From Chaetoceros tenuissimus (Eukaryota; Bacillariophyta; Thalassiosirophyceae; Chaetocerotales; Chaetocerotaceae), in NCBI GenBank assembly GCA_021927905.1, contig BLLK01000020.1:1674001-1738000 (forward strand): a stretch of DNA of 64,000 nucleotides. Direction: 5' to 3'. Both the position numbers and the translations under genes were made by a program. Shown piece by piece: positions 11,225-20,375 of this stretch. A model generated the notes under the pieces. It did not search any database, was not told where the DNA came from, and was given only the letters and a program-made list of their open reading frames with translations. The number at the start of each line of letters is the position of its first letter. Position 1 is the stretch's first letter.

Positions 11225-13527
11225 ATGGGAGATGAACAAAATGGACAAGCGAATATAAATTCGCAAAAGCCCTATATTGTAAGTGTAACTAAGAGATTTA
11301 TTGTCATGTCTCTCATGACCTCCATCTTGGTTGCATTTACTATCGGACGTGCAGCCCGTATCATTCTTATCGAAGGTCCGAGGCGGGCACTGCTTGCACC
11401 ACATGATTCCAGTGCTATGTTTGTACGTCCTGAACATTCTAGGGAAACAAAGACACTTCCGAACCCTACTCTCATTGAAGGGAAAGAGGTTCCGAGAACC
11501 CTTTATACAGCCAAGAATTTTGATACAGCTATTGGAGCATCTACTGCATCTGCTTATCTAGAGCGCTCAGTGCCTTCATCTGCACCAGCAGAAAAGGAAG
11601 CCGAATCATTCTGTAAAGCTGATGAGAATGGTACACACCAATGCTCTCGCAACAAGAATGGCAATGTTCTTGTACAAAATGTTGAGAAAGACTCAGAAGA
11701 AGAAGATGAAGAAGAACATCTTCCAGCCGGGCAGCACCTACTGGTTGATATCAAAAATGTAGATGGTAACTTCCTCAACTCTGAGATGCGCCTTGCGGAA
11801 GCAATGGTCAACGTTGTGAATGAGTCAAAACTTACACTTTTGTCATATCATTGTCATAAACTTATTCCTATGGGAGTTTCATGTGTTGGAGTGCTTTTAG
11901 AGTCTCATATTTCATTCCATACATGGCCAGCAGAGGGAGTTATCACTTTGGATCTCTTCACTTGTGGTTCAGGAGAGCTTGTGCCTGTTTTGCCAATCAT
12001 TGACAGACTCTTTGCAGTTCCTATTGAAGGTGAAACTGATGAAAATCATCAGCCACAAACTGTATGGACTCATAAAATGCGTGGATTTGGAGATGATAGT
12101 GGATATCTCTACAATGATGTTGCAGAATTTGTTTTGGAGCGAGGAAATTTGGACTACAAAAAGCAGGTAAGTATGATGCGATTTAACACGTTCGGAATAC
12201 TATTTTATGCTGTTCTAATTTCCAATTGCACTGTATTTAGATTGCATGGACCCAGACTCCATTTCAGAGAATTGATATTTATGACAGCATTGATGCGAAA
12301 ACTAGAAGTCTTCTTGATTATGAAAAGAGTCAACTGAACGATGGATCATATCAGTCAGAGCACCAGGATTTTTTCTTACCTGAGCGCGAAATCTTTTTGG
12401 ATGGAGTTTTGCAATCAACTAGATTAGGAAATGAAGCCTATCATGAAGCTCTAGTTCAGCCAGCAATGTTTGCACATGGTGAACCAAAGCGGGTTGCTAT
12501 TATTGGTGGAGGTGAAGGTGCAACTCTTCGAGAAGTTCTCAAACACAAATCTGTTGAAAAAGTTACCATGGTCGAAATTGACCAACTGATGGTAGAATTT
12601 TGTCGCGAACATTTGCCAGAATGGAACTCATGCGCTGATATTGAGGGTAGCGCAGATTGGTGTGGCGATGATCCAAGAGCAGATATGCGTTATGAGGATG
12701 GGCTTGCATGGTTCAATAATAGATTTGGTGACAATAAAATTGATTCAGACGAGTTCAAGGAAGAAAAGTTTGATATCATTATCATGGATGCACTGGATCC
12801 ACAAGACAATATTGTGAGTATTTTCATTTTTCTTTGCCTTAAGCTCTTCTTTGCAATTGTAGTTTAGTCTCACAAATGTTTCTTTGATCAGCCATTTGCG
12901 GACGTACTCTATACTAATACTGCTTTCATGAAAACACTTTATAATTCACTTAACGATGATGGAATCATTATAATGCAATTGGGAGAAGCACCTAAACTTG
13001 TCTCTCCTGCTGAAGAGGTTTCAGTCAATGCTAAGAGAGCATTTGTGATGAGAGCTTTTGAAGAACTAGGATTTAAAAGTCTTCACGTTTATGAAGAAGG
13101 ACATTGTCATTTCAGAGGTCCATGGAGTTTTTCCGTCGCAATGAAAAATTTGGATGCAAACACACGTTGGTATAGAAGTGCAACTGAGATTGATATTGCA
13201 ATTAGGAAGAATTTGATAAAGACAAAATCAGGAGCCCCAGCTTTATCTTCATTTGATGGATCTGCCATGACAACCTACCAAAATCCAAGCAAATTCGTAG
13301 AAATTGTATACTGTCGATCTGATCCTACCCCTCAATCGTGCCTTAACTATCATGGCAAAGATAATAAGATTAGTATTGCTGACGGGCGAAAGCTTTACGA
13401 TCCAATCGTAGATCGCCATCTCCGAAGAGCTGGTGGCATTTGCGATTATGTCTCTTACATGAGCAAGGTCGCTAATTTCTTTGAAAAATTACCTGAAGAG
13501 ATCACGAACTTCCCATGTGGAAATTAA
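11225..13527 (+). CDS. Membrane-anchored AdoMet decarboxylase / aminopropyltransferase fusion
   Basis: Exons 11225-12166, 12241-12813 and 12892-13527 (all phase 0) encode about 716 aa. Residues 24-40 form one hydrophobic helix near the N-terminus, fitting a type II anchor or uncleaved signal. After an acidic linker (about 155-165) comes a SpeH-like S-adenosylmethionine decarboxylase domain with the self-cleavage pair Glu226-Ser227 in LLESHISFHTWP and the LDLFTCG segment. The C-terminal half is a spermidine-synthase-fold aminopropyltransferase: GGGEGATLREVL (from residue 403), VEIDQLMVEFC and DIIIMDALDP. GGGEG rather than GGGDG recalls thermospermine synthases. The fusion would make decarboxylated AdoMet and pass its aminopropyl group to a polyamine. 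Such fusions have been proposed to build diatom long-chain polyamines for silica. The exact product is unknown. Confidence 0.88.
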
Positions 13528-13620
13528 ATCATGAATAGCTAGCTCGTAATTAAGTTTGAAGTTAAAATTAGGAACCGTTTGATTACCAATAATTTGTTCT
13601 CATTTTTTATTACCTAAAAA

Positions 13621-15126
13621 CTACTTTATTGTATCTTGAAACGTGGAATATCCATTTCCTTGTTCCAACATAGGGGCCTCTTCGGAACTTTCATCTTGGT
13701 CTAATGCGCGAGTATGATCACTAACAGGAACAGAGCTTTTGGTGTTCGTTGTAGAAAGAGATGATATAACCTTTGCTGAATAGTAGACAATTACAATGAA
13801 TGGAATAATAACAATCAAACTTGCAAAAACGCTAGGCTCGCTGTTACTGGAACTTTGCTCGGACACACATGGAGCTGGACAAACAAAATTTGCTTCGTTC
13901 ATATTAGGACATCTTGCATCAATCTTCTTCTCAGCAGCCCAGTGGAAGCTTTCTAGTTTGGGAAACTTTGGAGGACATGGTGTTCTTCCACTTCTCCATT
14001 TTCCCGGAGTGAATTCATCCATGGTCAAGTTCAAGGGTTTTGCAGCTGCGAACTTACTTTTGAGGTTGTAGAAGCTAGGAGTTTTGACGTAGTCACAACG
14101 AATTTTTATGTCGTCGCAATTTTCTGGTGATAGGTAACCAATACCATAATTTTGCTCGCCAAACTCTTTGAAAGGGAATGGAGTATGTGCATTTGCCGAT
14201 TCAATGCTATATTCAAAAGCGAACCCACCCGCAAAGTCATCCTCTACACTTGGTAGTCCTAACCACTTGGCTTGATCGAAACTTCGTTGACCTTGATAAC
14301 CTTCTACAGTTGGAAAAGATTTACTTAAACATCCAAATTCTGTCAAAAGGACAGGGATGGAGTAGTTGTAACTCTCGAAGCTCTCACTCAACGTCTTGAA
14401 TCCTGCCGAATCTTCAAACTTTGTGTGATTTGCATCGCAATATACATATGTATTGAGACCAAAAAATTCGGCATTTTCCAAGTCATCATCTCCCATCTGA
14501 CAATTGTAATACAAAGCATTATCTTTGCGATCAGAGTCGGCCATTATCAGTCCTACCGGAACATGTCTCATTCCATCACACTTTTTCTTGTAGGCCCGCA
14601 TATCTTTCACGAATTTCTTCAAACAAGGAGCATTCCACTCTGGACCTTTCCCGAGGGGTACAAAGTGATTCACTTCATTACCAGCAGAAAATGCGAGTGT
14701 ATTACTATATCTTGAGAACTCTCTCATTATTTCCTGACCGCGTATTTTGAGATGTGCTGGATAACAATCTGGAGCTTCATAGGATAGAATCGCACAGGTC
14801 GGACAATTTCCAGATGCCAATTCCACTAAAGCATATATACCCCCATTATTTAGGGCACACATGAATGCTGAATGATCGTTTTGTGGGTCGACGGAATATA
14901 GTCTCACAGCATTTACTCCTAATTCTTTGAATTGTTCAATGTCTCGTTCCCAAATGTACCGATATTGTTCTGTAAAGAAGTCAACATTGTTTACGTCCAA
15001 GTCTCCTGCATTTGGTCTAGGGTAATAGTCTATACCCTTGATCAAAACATTTTGACCAGTGTAAGAATTAAAAAATTTGTATCCCTTGATAACAATCGGT
15101 GCTAAGCCTTTCTCATCGTCTTGCAT
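13621..15126 (-). CDS. GH72-like beta-1,3-glucanosyltransferase (GAS1/GEL family)
   Basis: 501-aa single-exon frame. Residues ~10-350 match the GH72 catalytic barrel: an early VLIKGIDYYPRP segment, acid/base Glu151 in FSAGNEVNH and nucleophile Glu263 in PVLLTEFGC, both in family-typical contexts. A Cys-rich region follows, then a hydrophobic helix (VFASLIVIIPFIVIVYYSA) near the C-terminus and a ~50-residue acidic tail, so a transmembrane anchor rather than a GPI signal seems likely. GH72 enzymes cut and rejoin beta-1,3-glucan chains in fungal walls; here a role on chrysolaminarin-type or wall glucan is inferred. Oddly, no signal peptide follows the ATG at 15126. A 5' exon may be missing, although I found no convincing one. 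Confidence 0.8.
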   Translation of the reverse strand: MQDDEKGLAPIVIKGYKFFNSYTGQNVLIKGIDYYPRPNAGDLDVNNVDFFTEQYRYIWERDIEQFKELGVNAVRLYSVDPQNDHSAFMCALNNGGIYALVELASGNCPTCAILSYEAPDCYPAHLKIRGQEIMREFSRYSNTLAFSAGNEVNHFVPLGKGPEWNAPCLKKFVKDMRAYKKKCDGMRHVPVGLIMADSDRKDNALYYNCQMGDDDLENAEFFGLNTYVYCDANHTKFEDSAGFKTLSESFESYNYSIPVLLTEFGCLSKSFPTVEGYQGQRSFDQAKWLGLPSVEDDFAGGFAFEYSIESANAHTPFPFKEFGEQNYGIGYLSPENCDDIKIRCDYVKTPSFYNLKSKFAAAKPLNLTMDEFTPGKWRSGRTPCPPKFPKLESFHWAAEKKIDARCPNMNEANFVCPAPCVSEQSSSNSEPSVFASLIVIIPFIVIVYYSAKVISSLSTTNTKSSVPVSDHTRALDQDESSEEAPMLEQGNGYSTFQDTIK

Positions 15127-15543
15127 TTTTATCTGATAAAGAATTATACTACGAAGAAACTACTTGAGCTGAAGAGATAAAACGTTTAGGAGGGATACCT
15201 TATACCTGGATCTTTTATTCAAGCTTCGGTACCAGTACCATGCAGTGCTTCTTTCATCAGAAAAATAGAGGAAGAGGTGTGTATCTTTTACTGAAATAGC
15301 GTTCTGTTGTTTCGACTCCGTTCTTCATTGTTGTTGTCGACGTCTTCCCTCTAAAAAGGCGTTTTTTGACATTGGATTTGTATTGTTTCCCGACCACGCA
15401 TTGTGTACATACAAATGTGGGTGGGCAATTTCAGTTCAATCCTTTATGGTATCTTCTGATCATTCTCTAGAAACTTGTGAGAAAGATACCACAGTTGCAT
15501 CACAATCCAACAAATCCAACCCTGTAAATCTCGATTCTATATC
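15127..15543. other. Divergent intergenic region
   Basis: Separates the minus-strand glucanosyltransferase from the plus-strand DUF4336-like gene. I looked here for a missing signal-peptide exon of the glucanosyltransferase; the only ATG frame (MKEALHG...) is short and not hydrophobic. Confidence 0.45.
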
Positions 15544-16686
15544 ATGAATGGCTTTTACTTCTCAAATACATTGCTATTTGTCACGATGGTTGCAATGGCA
15601 AATTGTAGCTATGCATTTACACATTCTGCAGTTGACAGACAGTGTCAATATCATTCTCACAAAAGGGATTCTCGTTTATCAGCGTCTGTGAAAGATATAC
15701 CAGAATCATATCCTCTAGCTCGGAAGAGACTCATTCAGAAGGCGCGCGATTTAGATCCCTCTTTATCTACATCAGGGAAAGGCTCGTACTCTTCAATAGG
15801 TTGGAGTAATAGATTAGGTACTGTTCTGACACCGGCTGCTATACCGGGGGTTTATACAGCGTGTCGTCCTTTTTTATGGAATAAGATTGATGTAGGATGC
15901 AGAATGACTGTTATTGAATTATCTACTTCATCTGATGGACAGAAACCGGATTTATTCATACATTCTCCTGTGTTATTGGATAATACACTCAAGGATGCTA
16001 TTGAGAAGTTGGGAACGGTGAAACATGTTGTATCGCCAAATTATGAGCATGTAAAATTTGCAAAAATGTGGGGTGCAGCATTCTCTGAAGCTAACATGTG
16101 GGCTTGTCCAGGAATGATTGAACGTGAGGAAGGTCGCTGGACCGGGGAAATTCCGTATTCAACGAGACCACCCAACTTTCCCATGCAAGGAAGTGGTCCA
16201 GCTCCAGTGGATGGGATGTGGGATTGGAATGAAGTTCAGCCACTTCATTTTGATACGGAAGTGAATCCGTTTACCAATCGCCCTTTTTTCAATGAAGTTG
16301 TCTTTTTTCATACACCGAGCAAAACGTTGATTACAACAGATACATACTGGAACTATCCAAAAGGAGATGGAGTTACCAACAGTAATTATCAAGATATGAA
16401 CGATAGTAAGGAAGATTATGGACCATGGGAACTTGCTCCATCTGTTGAAAAGATTCCTTTTGGATCACAAGCGTGGAAAGTAGGTATGGATAAACTTTTC
16501 CGCCCTTTCTACATGAATTTAATGGTGAAGAACGACAAACGTGACGAATTCAAAAAGATCACCTCCTTCATGTCTGGCATTGGTGAAAACGCTTGGGATG
16601 TAGAAACGATCATCCCAGCTCATGGAGATATTGTTAGAGGCAGTGATCTCACCAAGAAAGTCTTGAAGGAACATTTCAATCTTTAG
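15544..16686 (+). CDS. DUF4336-like protein, plastid-targeted
   Basis: 380 aa in one exon. A signal peptide (about residues 4-24) ends in SYAF, and the AF motif plus the following basic, hydroxylated stretch is a diatom plastid bipartite presequence. The mature part resembles the DUF4336 family of algae, plants and bacteria, distantly related to metallo-beta-lactamase folds: LFIHSPVLLD, VKHVVSPNYEHVKFA, FNEVVFFHTPSKTLITTDTYWNYP and a final IIPAHGDIV segment. The biochemical role of the family is not established. The start is the ATG at 15544, 4 nt before a strongly hydrophobic run. Confidence 0.75.
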   Translation: MNGFYFSNTLLFVTMVAMANCSYAFTHSAVDRQCQYHSHKRDSRLSASVKDIPESYPLARKRLIQKARDLDPSLSTSGKGSYSSIGWSNRLGTVLTPAAIPGVYTACRPFLWNKIDVGCRMTVIELSTSSDGQKPDLFIHSPVLLDNTLKDAIEKLGTVKHVVSPNYEHVKFAKMWGAAFSEANMWACPGMIEREEGRWTGEIPYSTRPPNFPMQGSGPAPVDGMWDWNEVQPLHFDTEVNPFTNRPFFNEVVFFHTPSKTLITTDTYWNYPKGDGVTNSNYQDMNDSKEDYGPWELAPSVEKIPFGSQAWKVGMDKLFRPFYMNLMVKNDKRDEFKKITSFMSGIGENAWDVETIIPAHGDIVRGSDLTKKVLKEHFNL

Positions 16687-17002
16687 ATTTGGAGGCCTGT
16701 CAGGCTGGGGATACTCTAATGACTTTATGAGTATCTGGCTAAAATAGGTTCAACCATAAAATGTTGACAAATTGCTTGACACTTTTTTAGATACAAGAAC
16801 GGAATTCGTGTCTATCTCCATCGCTCGCTGAGAGCAACTATGAACAAAAAATCCATGCATCATCTCTCATAATTACTTCACTCAAGCAAGTGAATAGAAT
16901 CATATCGAGACTGATCACGGAGCGTCAACTACATTATCTCTAGCCTACAAAGAGCTCCGCTAAGTGAATTTGTCCAAGTGCCACCAGAGCCGTTTGCGTA
17001 TC
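16687..17002. other. Intergenic, no gene seen
   Basis: Spacer between two plus-strand genes; nothing notable. The following frame stays open back to a GTG at 16964, but the first ATG is at 17003. Confidence 0.45.
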
Positions 17003-18508
17003 ATGTTTTCCTCGTTTACCAAGAGCATCAGAGCTGATTCAATTCCTTCTGTTCAAATTGACGCAAAATCGACATCCAAACATGAAGAAGTACCAGTGGA
17101 ATTGGAAACTGAAGCTATCCAATCCAAGAGCGATGATCTTGAACATGATCAAAAGGAAGATCAAAAGAAAAGCGAGCCCGATGCGTTTGATGAAGCATCG
17201 ATATCCACGGACAACTCTCTCTTTGAGATTCCTCTCAAAACTGTCTTTATTTGTAATGAAGAGGGAAAGGTTCTACATGGAACTGGGTCTCCATCTCTCG
17301 AGATGGATGATGACCTATTGGATCAGGACAAAGGAGGGACCGAGGAGATTCAAGCAGAAGCTTCCATCCATGATAAAGAAGGGAGTGTGGAAGAGCTGTT
17401 ACTTCGTGTGGAACAGTCTAACCTCGATGTCACCGAATTGGACAACATTATCAAGACCTTTGAGGAAGAAGGAGAACAAGGACGCTCCACATCTGAACCC
17501 AAGACCAATGAATTTGTAATTATGAAGCCAGAGAGCCCATCTTCTGTAGGAGGTGATCTTGATTTCAACACATCTACTTTTGCAGCTCTTGGCCAGGCAC
17601 TTTTGCAGGGAGAGAATGATACTGTGTCCCATGCTCAATCTGATACGTCTCATAATCGTACTTGGTCTCGTTGTTTCACGAAGCTTGTGCTTGTTTTTAC
17701 AGCCATGGTGGGATACTTCTTGAATCTCATCCCTCGCCTTTTTGGGAACAGTGCTGAAATCTTGAAGGCATCTCTCAAGTTTTGGAAGAGAGAAAAGTCT
17801 GCTTTCGCCTCGTTTCTCAAGGATTTGAAAGCAATTTTTTCGGAAGATCATCCTCAGATTTCATCATCTAGAAGCTCTGGCGACTCTGTGGTGTCTTCTC
17901 TATCATGTAAATCCAAGAAAATCAGTGGTTTGAGCCTTCCAAAGTACATCATTCTTGCACTTTTACTCCCAATCTTGACGATTGGCTGGGTTTGGATGTT
18001 CTTTGGAATGGAGGGCAAAGGCGAACAAAAAGTAGTAGTTGATGCTCAAGAATCTTGTGTTGAAGAATCTTTCCATCTATTCATGTACAACGCAAACATG
18101 AATCAAGTGCTTGAACTCGAAACTGAAGATATTTACGTTACGAAAGGTGTACTGGGCAACTTTGTAGCAGCCATGGTGACTTCAGTGATGATGGCTTGTT
18201 ATGTTCGTTTCTACCAAGCCGAATCAATCCCCAAGGTGATGAGAAAGACTGTATGTCCAAAGAAAGAAATCGTCAAGAAGGAAAAGACTGGGAAGAAGGG
18301 CAAGACTCTTAAACGCGAGTTGGATGCATTGGATACCCACAGTATCTTTTCCAGTACCGTTGTAACTGATGTCCTCTCACCTGATGGTTCAATCTCCTCT
18401 GTGAAGAGATCTTCTAGAAAAAAGAAAGAACTCAAGACAATTTATGAAACCACTTCGATGCAGGGAACTGACCTTTTCAATGAATTTGATGGTGTAAAAA
18501 AAGAGTGA
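17003..18508 (+). CDS. Unknown acidic protein with membrane segments
   Basis: 501 aa from the first ATG (17003). The N-terminal ~220 residues are acidic and low in hydrophobics (many Glu/Asp/Ser). Hydrophobic helices then appear: FTKLVLVFTAMVGYFLNLI, YIILALLLPILTIGWVWMFF and VLGNFVAAMVTSVMMACYV. The C-terminal ~95 residues are Lys/Ser-rich (KKEIVKKEKTGKKGK) with possible phosphorylation sites. There is no signal peptide and no domain I recognise. It may be an ER or nuclear-envelope membrane protein with cytosolic tails, but that is only topology-based inference. The frame length and composition make it a confident gene with an unknown role. Confidence 0.7.
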   Translation: MFSSFTKSIRADSIPSVQIDAKSTSKHEEVPVELETEAIQSKSDDLEHDQKEDQKKSEPDAFDEASISTDNSLFEIPLKTVFICNEEGKVLHGTGSPSLEMDDDLLDQDKGGTEEIQAEASIHDKEGSVEELLLRVEQSNLDVTELDNIIKTFEEEGEQGRSTSEPKTNEFVIMKPESPSSVGGDLDFNTSTFAALGQALLQGENDTVSHAQSDTSHNRTWSRCFTKLVLVFTAMVGYFLNLIPRLFGNSAEILKASLKFWKREKSAFASFLKDLKAIFSEDHPQISSSRSSGDSVVSSLSCKSKKISGLSLPKYIILALLLPILTIGWVWMFFGMEGKGEQKVVVDAQESCVEESFHLFMYNANMNQVLELETEDIYVTKGVLGNFVAAMVTSVMMACYVRFYQAESIPKVMRKTVCPKKEIVKKEKTGKKGKTLKRELDALDTHSIFSSTVVTDVLSPDGSISSVKRSSRKKKELKTIYETTSMQGTDLFNEFDGVKKE

Positions 18509-19007
18509 GAAGTGTGTAAGGACTGTATAACCAAACTCACCGTAGATGAAGGGGACAAATAAACAAACTCGATGAATGACAAGGATGATGAGGGCGAAGG
18601 TGGTACTCATCTTAATACCAAGAATAAGAATTATAAAATCATTATATGTAAAAGAACTTGAATACAAAGAAACTTTTGAATTTCCTGTTTGAATATTTCA
18701 AAACTGTTGGAAGAAGTATTATCAGTTTAGAATACTGTGTATTGGACTACTCTCCCCTAACTTTTCGTCTCATCAGTATTTACATTTTTGCTTGAGACGT
18801 CTCTATTTATTGTTGACATGAACATGTCTTTTTCACTTCGAGTATCCGGCTAACAGATGGACTTTAACGCGCGAGAGATATGTACAGTAAAATATGCATT
18901 TGGAAAAAAGTGATTTTTGTGATATTGCTTGTTTTATGTTTAGTATATACATGGTAATATGAAACAAATAACACAAAATGAAAGATCGTTCCCCGTGCAA
19001 GTAATAT
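18509..19007. other. Convergent intergenic region
   Basis: Lies between the 3' ends of a plus-strand and a minus-strand gene. AT-rich, with no coding signal or repeats seen. Confidence 0.45.
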
Positions 19008-19463
19008 TTACAAATGAGTCATCTTTGCTGCTTGCTCAAACTGATGTGCTTGCTGCATCTTGGAGATCGTATCAATTTCCAATCCATGTGTCATATCAAA
19101 CGAATAGTCATATCCACATATGTTCAGAAGTAATCCAAGTCCGAAGAGAGTTCCTCCAAACTGCATTCCAAAGGAATACAAAAGAAAAAGTGAATCAGCT
19201 GCTTTGAGCAAGAGACCCTGTTCTTTCTTCTCTTCGTCCTTTTGTAAAGAAGAATTCAATACCATGGTGCTAGAATCCAAAACGTTTTGGTTGGAATGTT
19301 CAATGCTGTTGGACTTGTGAATTTTTTGTAGCAAAGCTTCTGTTGCTGCCTGAGTTCTAAGACGAATGCTACGTCCAGAAAGAGTAAAGGCAACAGAGTA
19401 GTCCACTACCAAGAGAAGAAATGCACAGACTGAGAGTAGAGACTTGGAAGTAAATGGCTTCAT
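19008..19463 (-). CDS. Small plastid-targeted membrane protein, unknown
   Basis: 151 aa. The N-terminus is a signal peptide (LLSVCAFLLLVVDYS) followed by VAF|TLSGRS, the AF motif plus basic transit stretch of diatom plastid proteins. One internal hydrophobic segment (LFLLYSFGMQFGGTLFGLGLLLNI, about 91-114) would cross a plastid membrane once. No family is recognised. A TGACGTCA palindrome lies 175 bp upstream of the ATG (19638-19645). Confidence 0.65.
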   Translation of the reverse strand: MKPFTSKSLLSVCAFLLLVVDYSVAFTLSGRSIRLRTQAATEALLQKIHKSNSIEHSNQNVLDSSTMVLNSSLQKDEEKKEQGLLLKAADSLFLLYSFGMQFGGTLFGLGLLLNICGYDYSFDMTHGLEIDTISKMQQAHQFEQAAKMTHL

Positions 19464-19907
19464 ATTTTGGATGTTTTATTTTTTGTGTTTGTTTGCACTA
19501 TGGTATGATGGCTGGAGCATGTTCAGTTACGTATTTTGAAAAAGAACAATGTTCTTTTCTTCTATGACGATGCGTGAAGTGTTCTGACTAAGAGCATAAG
19601 AATAAAGAAAGGAAGCTTTTTGTGTGATGATTCTCAATGACGTCAAGTCCAGTCATCATCAAAAAAGTCCATTTCGTCCACACAGATCTAATTTAGTTGA
19701 CGAGTCCCATCTTCAACATTGTTGAGCAAAAAGAAAAAGAGAAGAATCTTCGTAGTTGCATGAAATGAAGCGCTGAACGAACTTCTATGCTTAGTGGAAA
19801 ATAATATTGAACGAAGAAAACTAAATCCTCTTATTTACATAAAACAATCATGTACTCTCACACGTACATTTTCATCCGATAAACCGAAAACTCTAAGGCC
19901 ATCCTTC
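19464..19907. other. Promoter-side spacer with TGACGTCA
   Basis: Upstream of the minus-strand gene at 19463 and downstream of gene A. Contains the palindrome at 19638-19645. No gene seen. Confidence 0.45.
19638..19645. promoter_or_regulatory. TGACGTCA (CRE-type palindrome)
   Basis: A perfect CRE, 175 bp upstream of a plastid-protein ATG. TGACGT-type elements mediate CO2/cAMP responses in Phaeodactylum promoters; function here is inferred. Confidence 0.35.
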
Positions 19908-20375
19908 CTATGCTAATGATAGGCGGCACCAAGCCAACAACTCGTCTATTTTGTCATTCCCGCAATCCCTATGATCTATTGCTCTGGGACACTCAGAAAA
20001 GCATTTACCCTTCACAAAATAATTGAGGCAAATTTGTTTGTTGGTCCATTCCGAAAGCGGTACTTTGTTTCGAGTTCTCAATAGTTGAGGCATTTTTTGA
20101 GCAAAGGTTTGGAACTCTTCCTTGTGATAATTTGGGTTGATTACATCTCTAAAAACCTCTGCTCTATCTTTCAAATTATCTCTACACCAGTTGAACAAGT
20201 CTGTATTGGTATTGTCATCACAATTGCCGTGTTCAAAAGGACATAAAGGATGACAATATCCTCTGACATTGTAACGAATACAAACTTTTGATTTTCGATA
20301 CTCTAAACAAGGTGTCTGCTTTTCTTCAACTATGAATTTCGATACACATTTTTTGTATGGGAGGAAAAGCTCTTT
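19908..20375 (-). pseudogene. Gene A, C-terminal extension behind an in-frame TAG (modules 6 and 7)
   Basis: After the TAG at 20378-20376 the same reading frame stays open for 155 more codons to a TAG stop at 19910-19908. It encodes two further complete zinc-finger-like modules: KVCIRYNVRGYCHPLCPFEH...LFNWC and QICLNYFVKGKCFSECP...DHR...LLAWC. The inter-module linker reads NPNY-stop-KELF, exactly where other modules have NPDYNEEMF or NPNYHKEEF, so a single base change explains the break. The extension is either lost by truncation or reached by read-through. No splice pair that removes only the stop is obvious. Confidence 0.75.
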
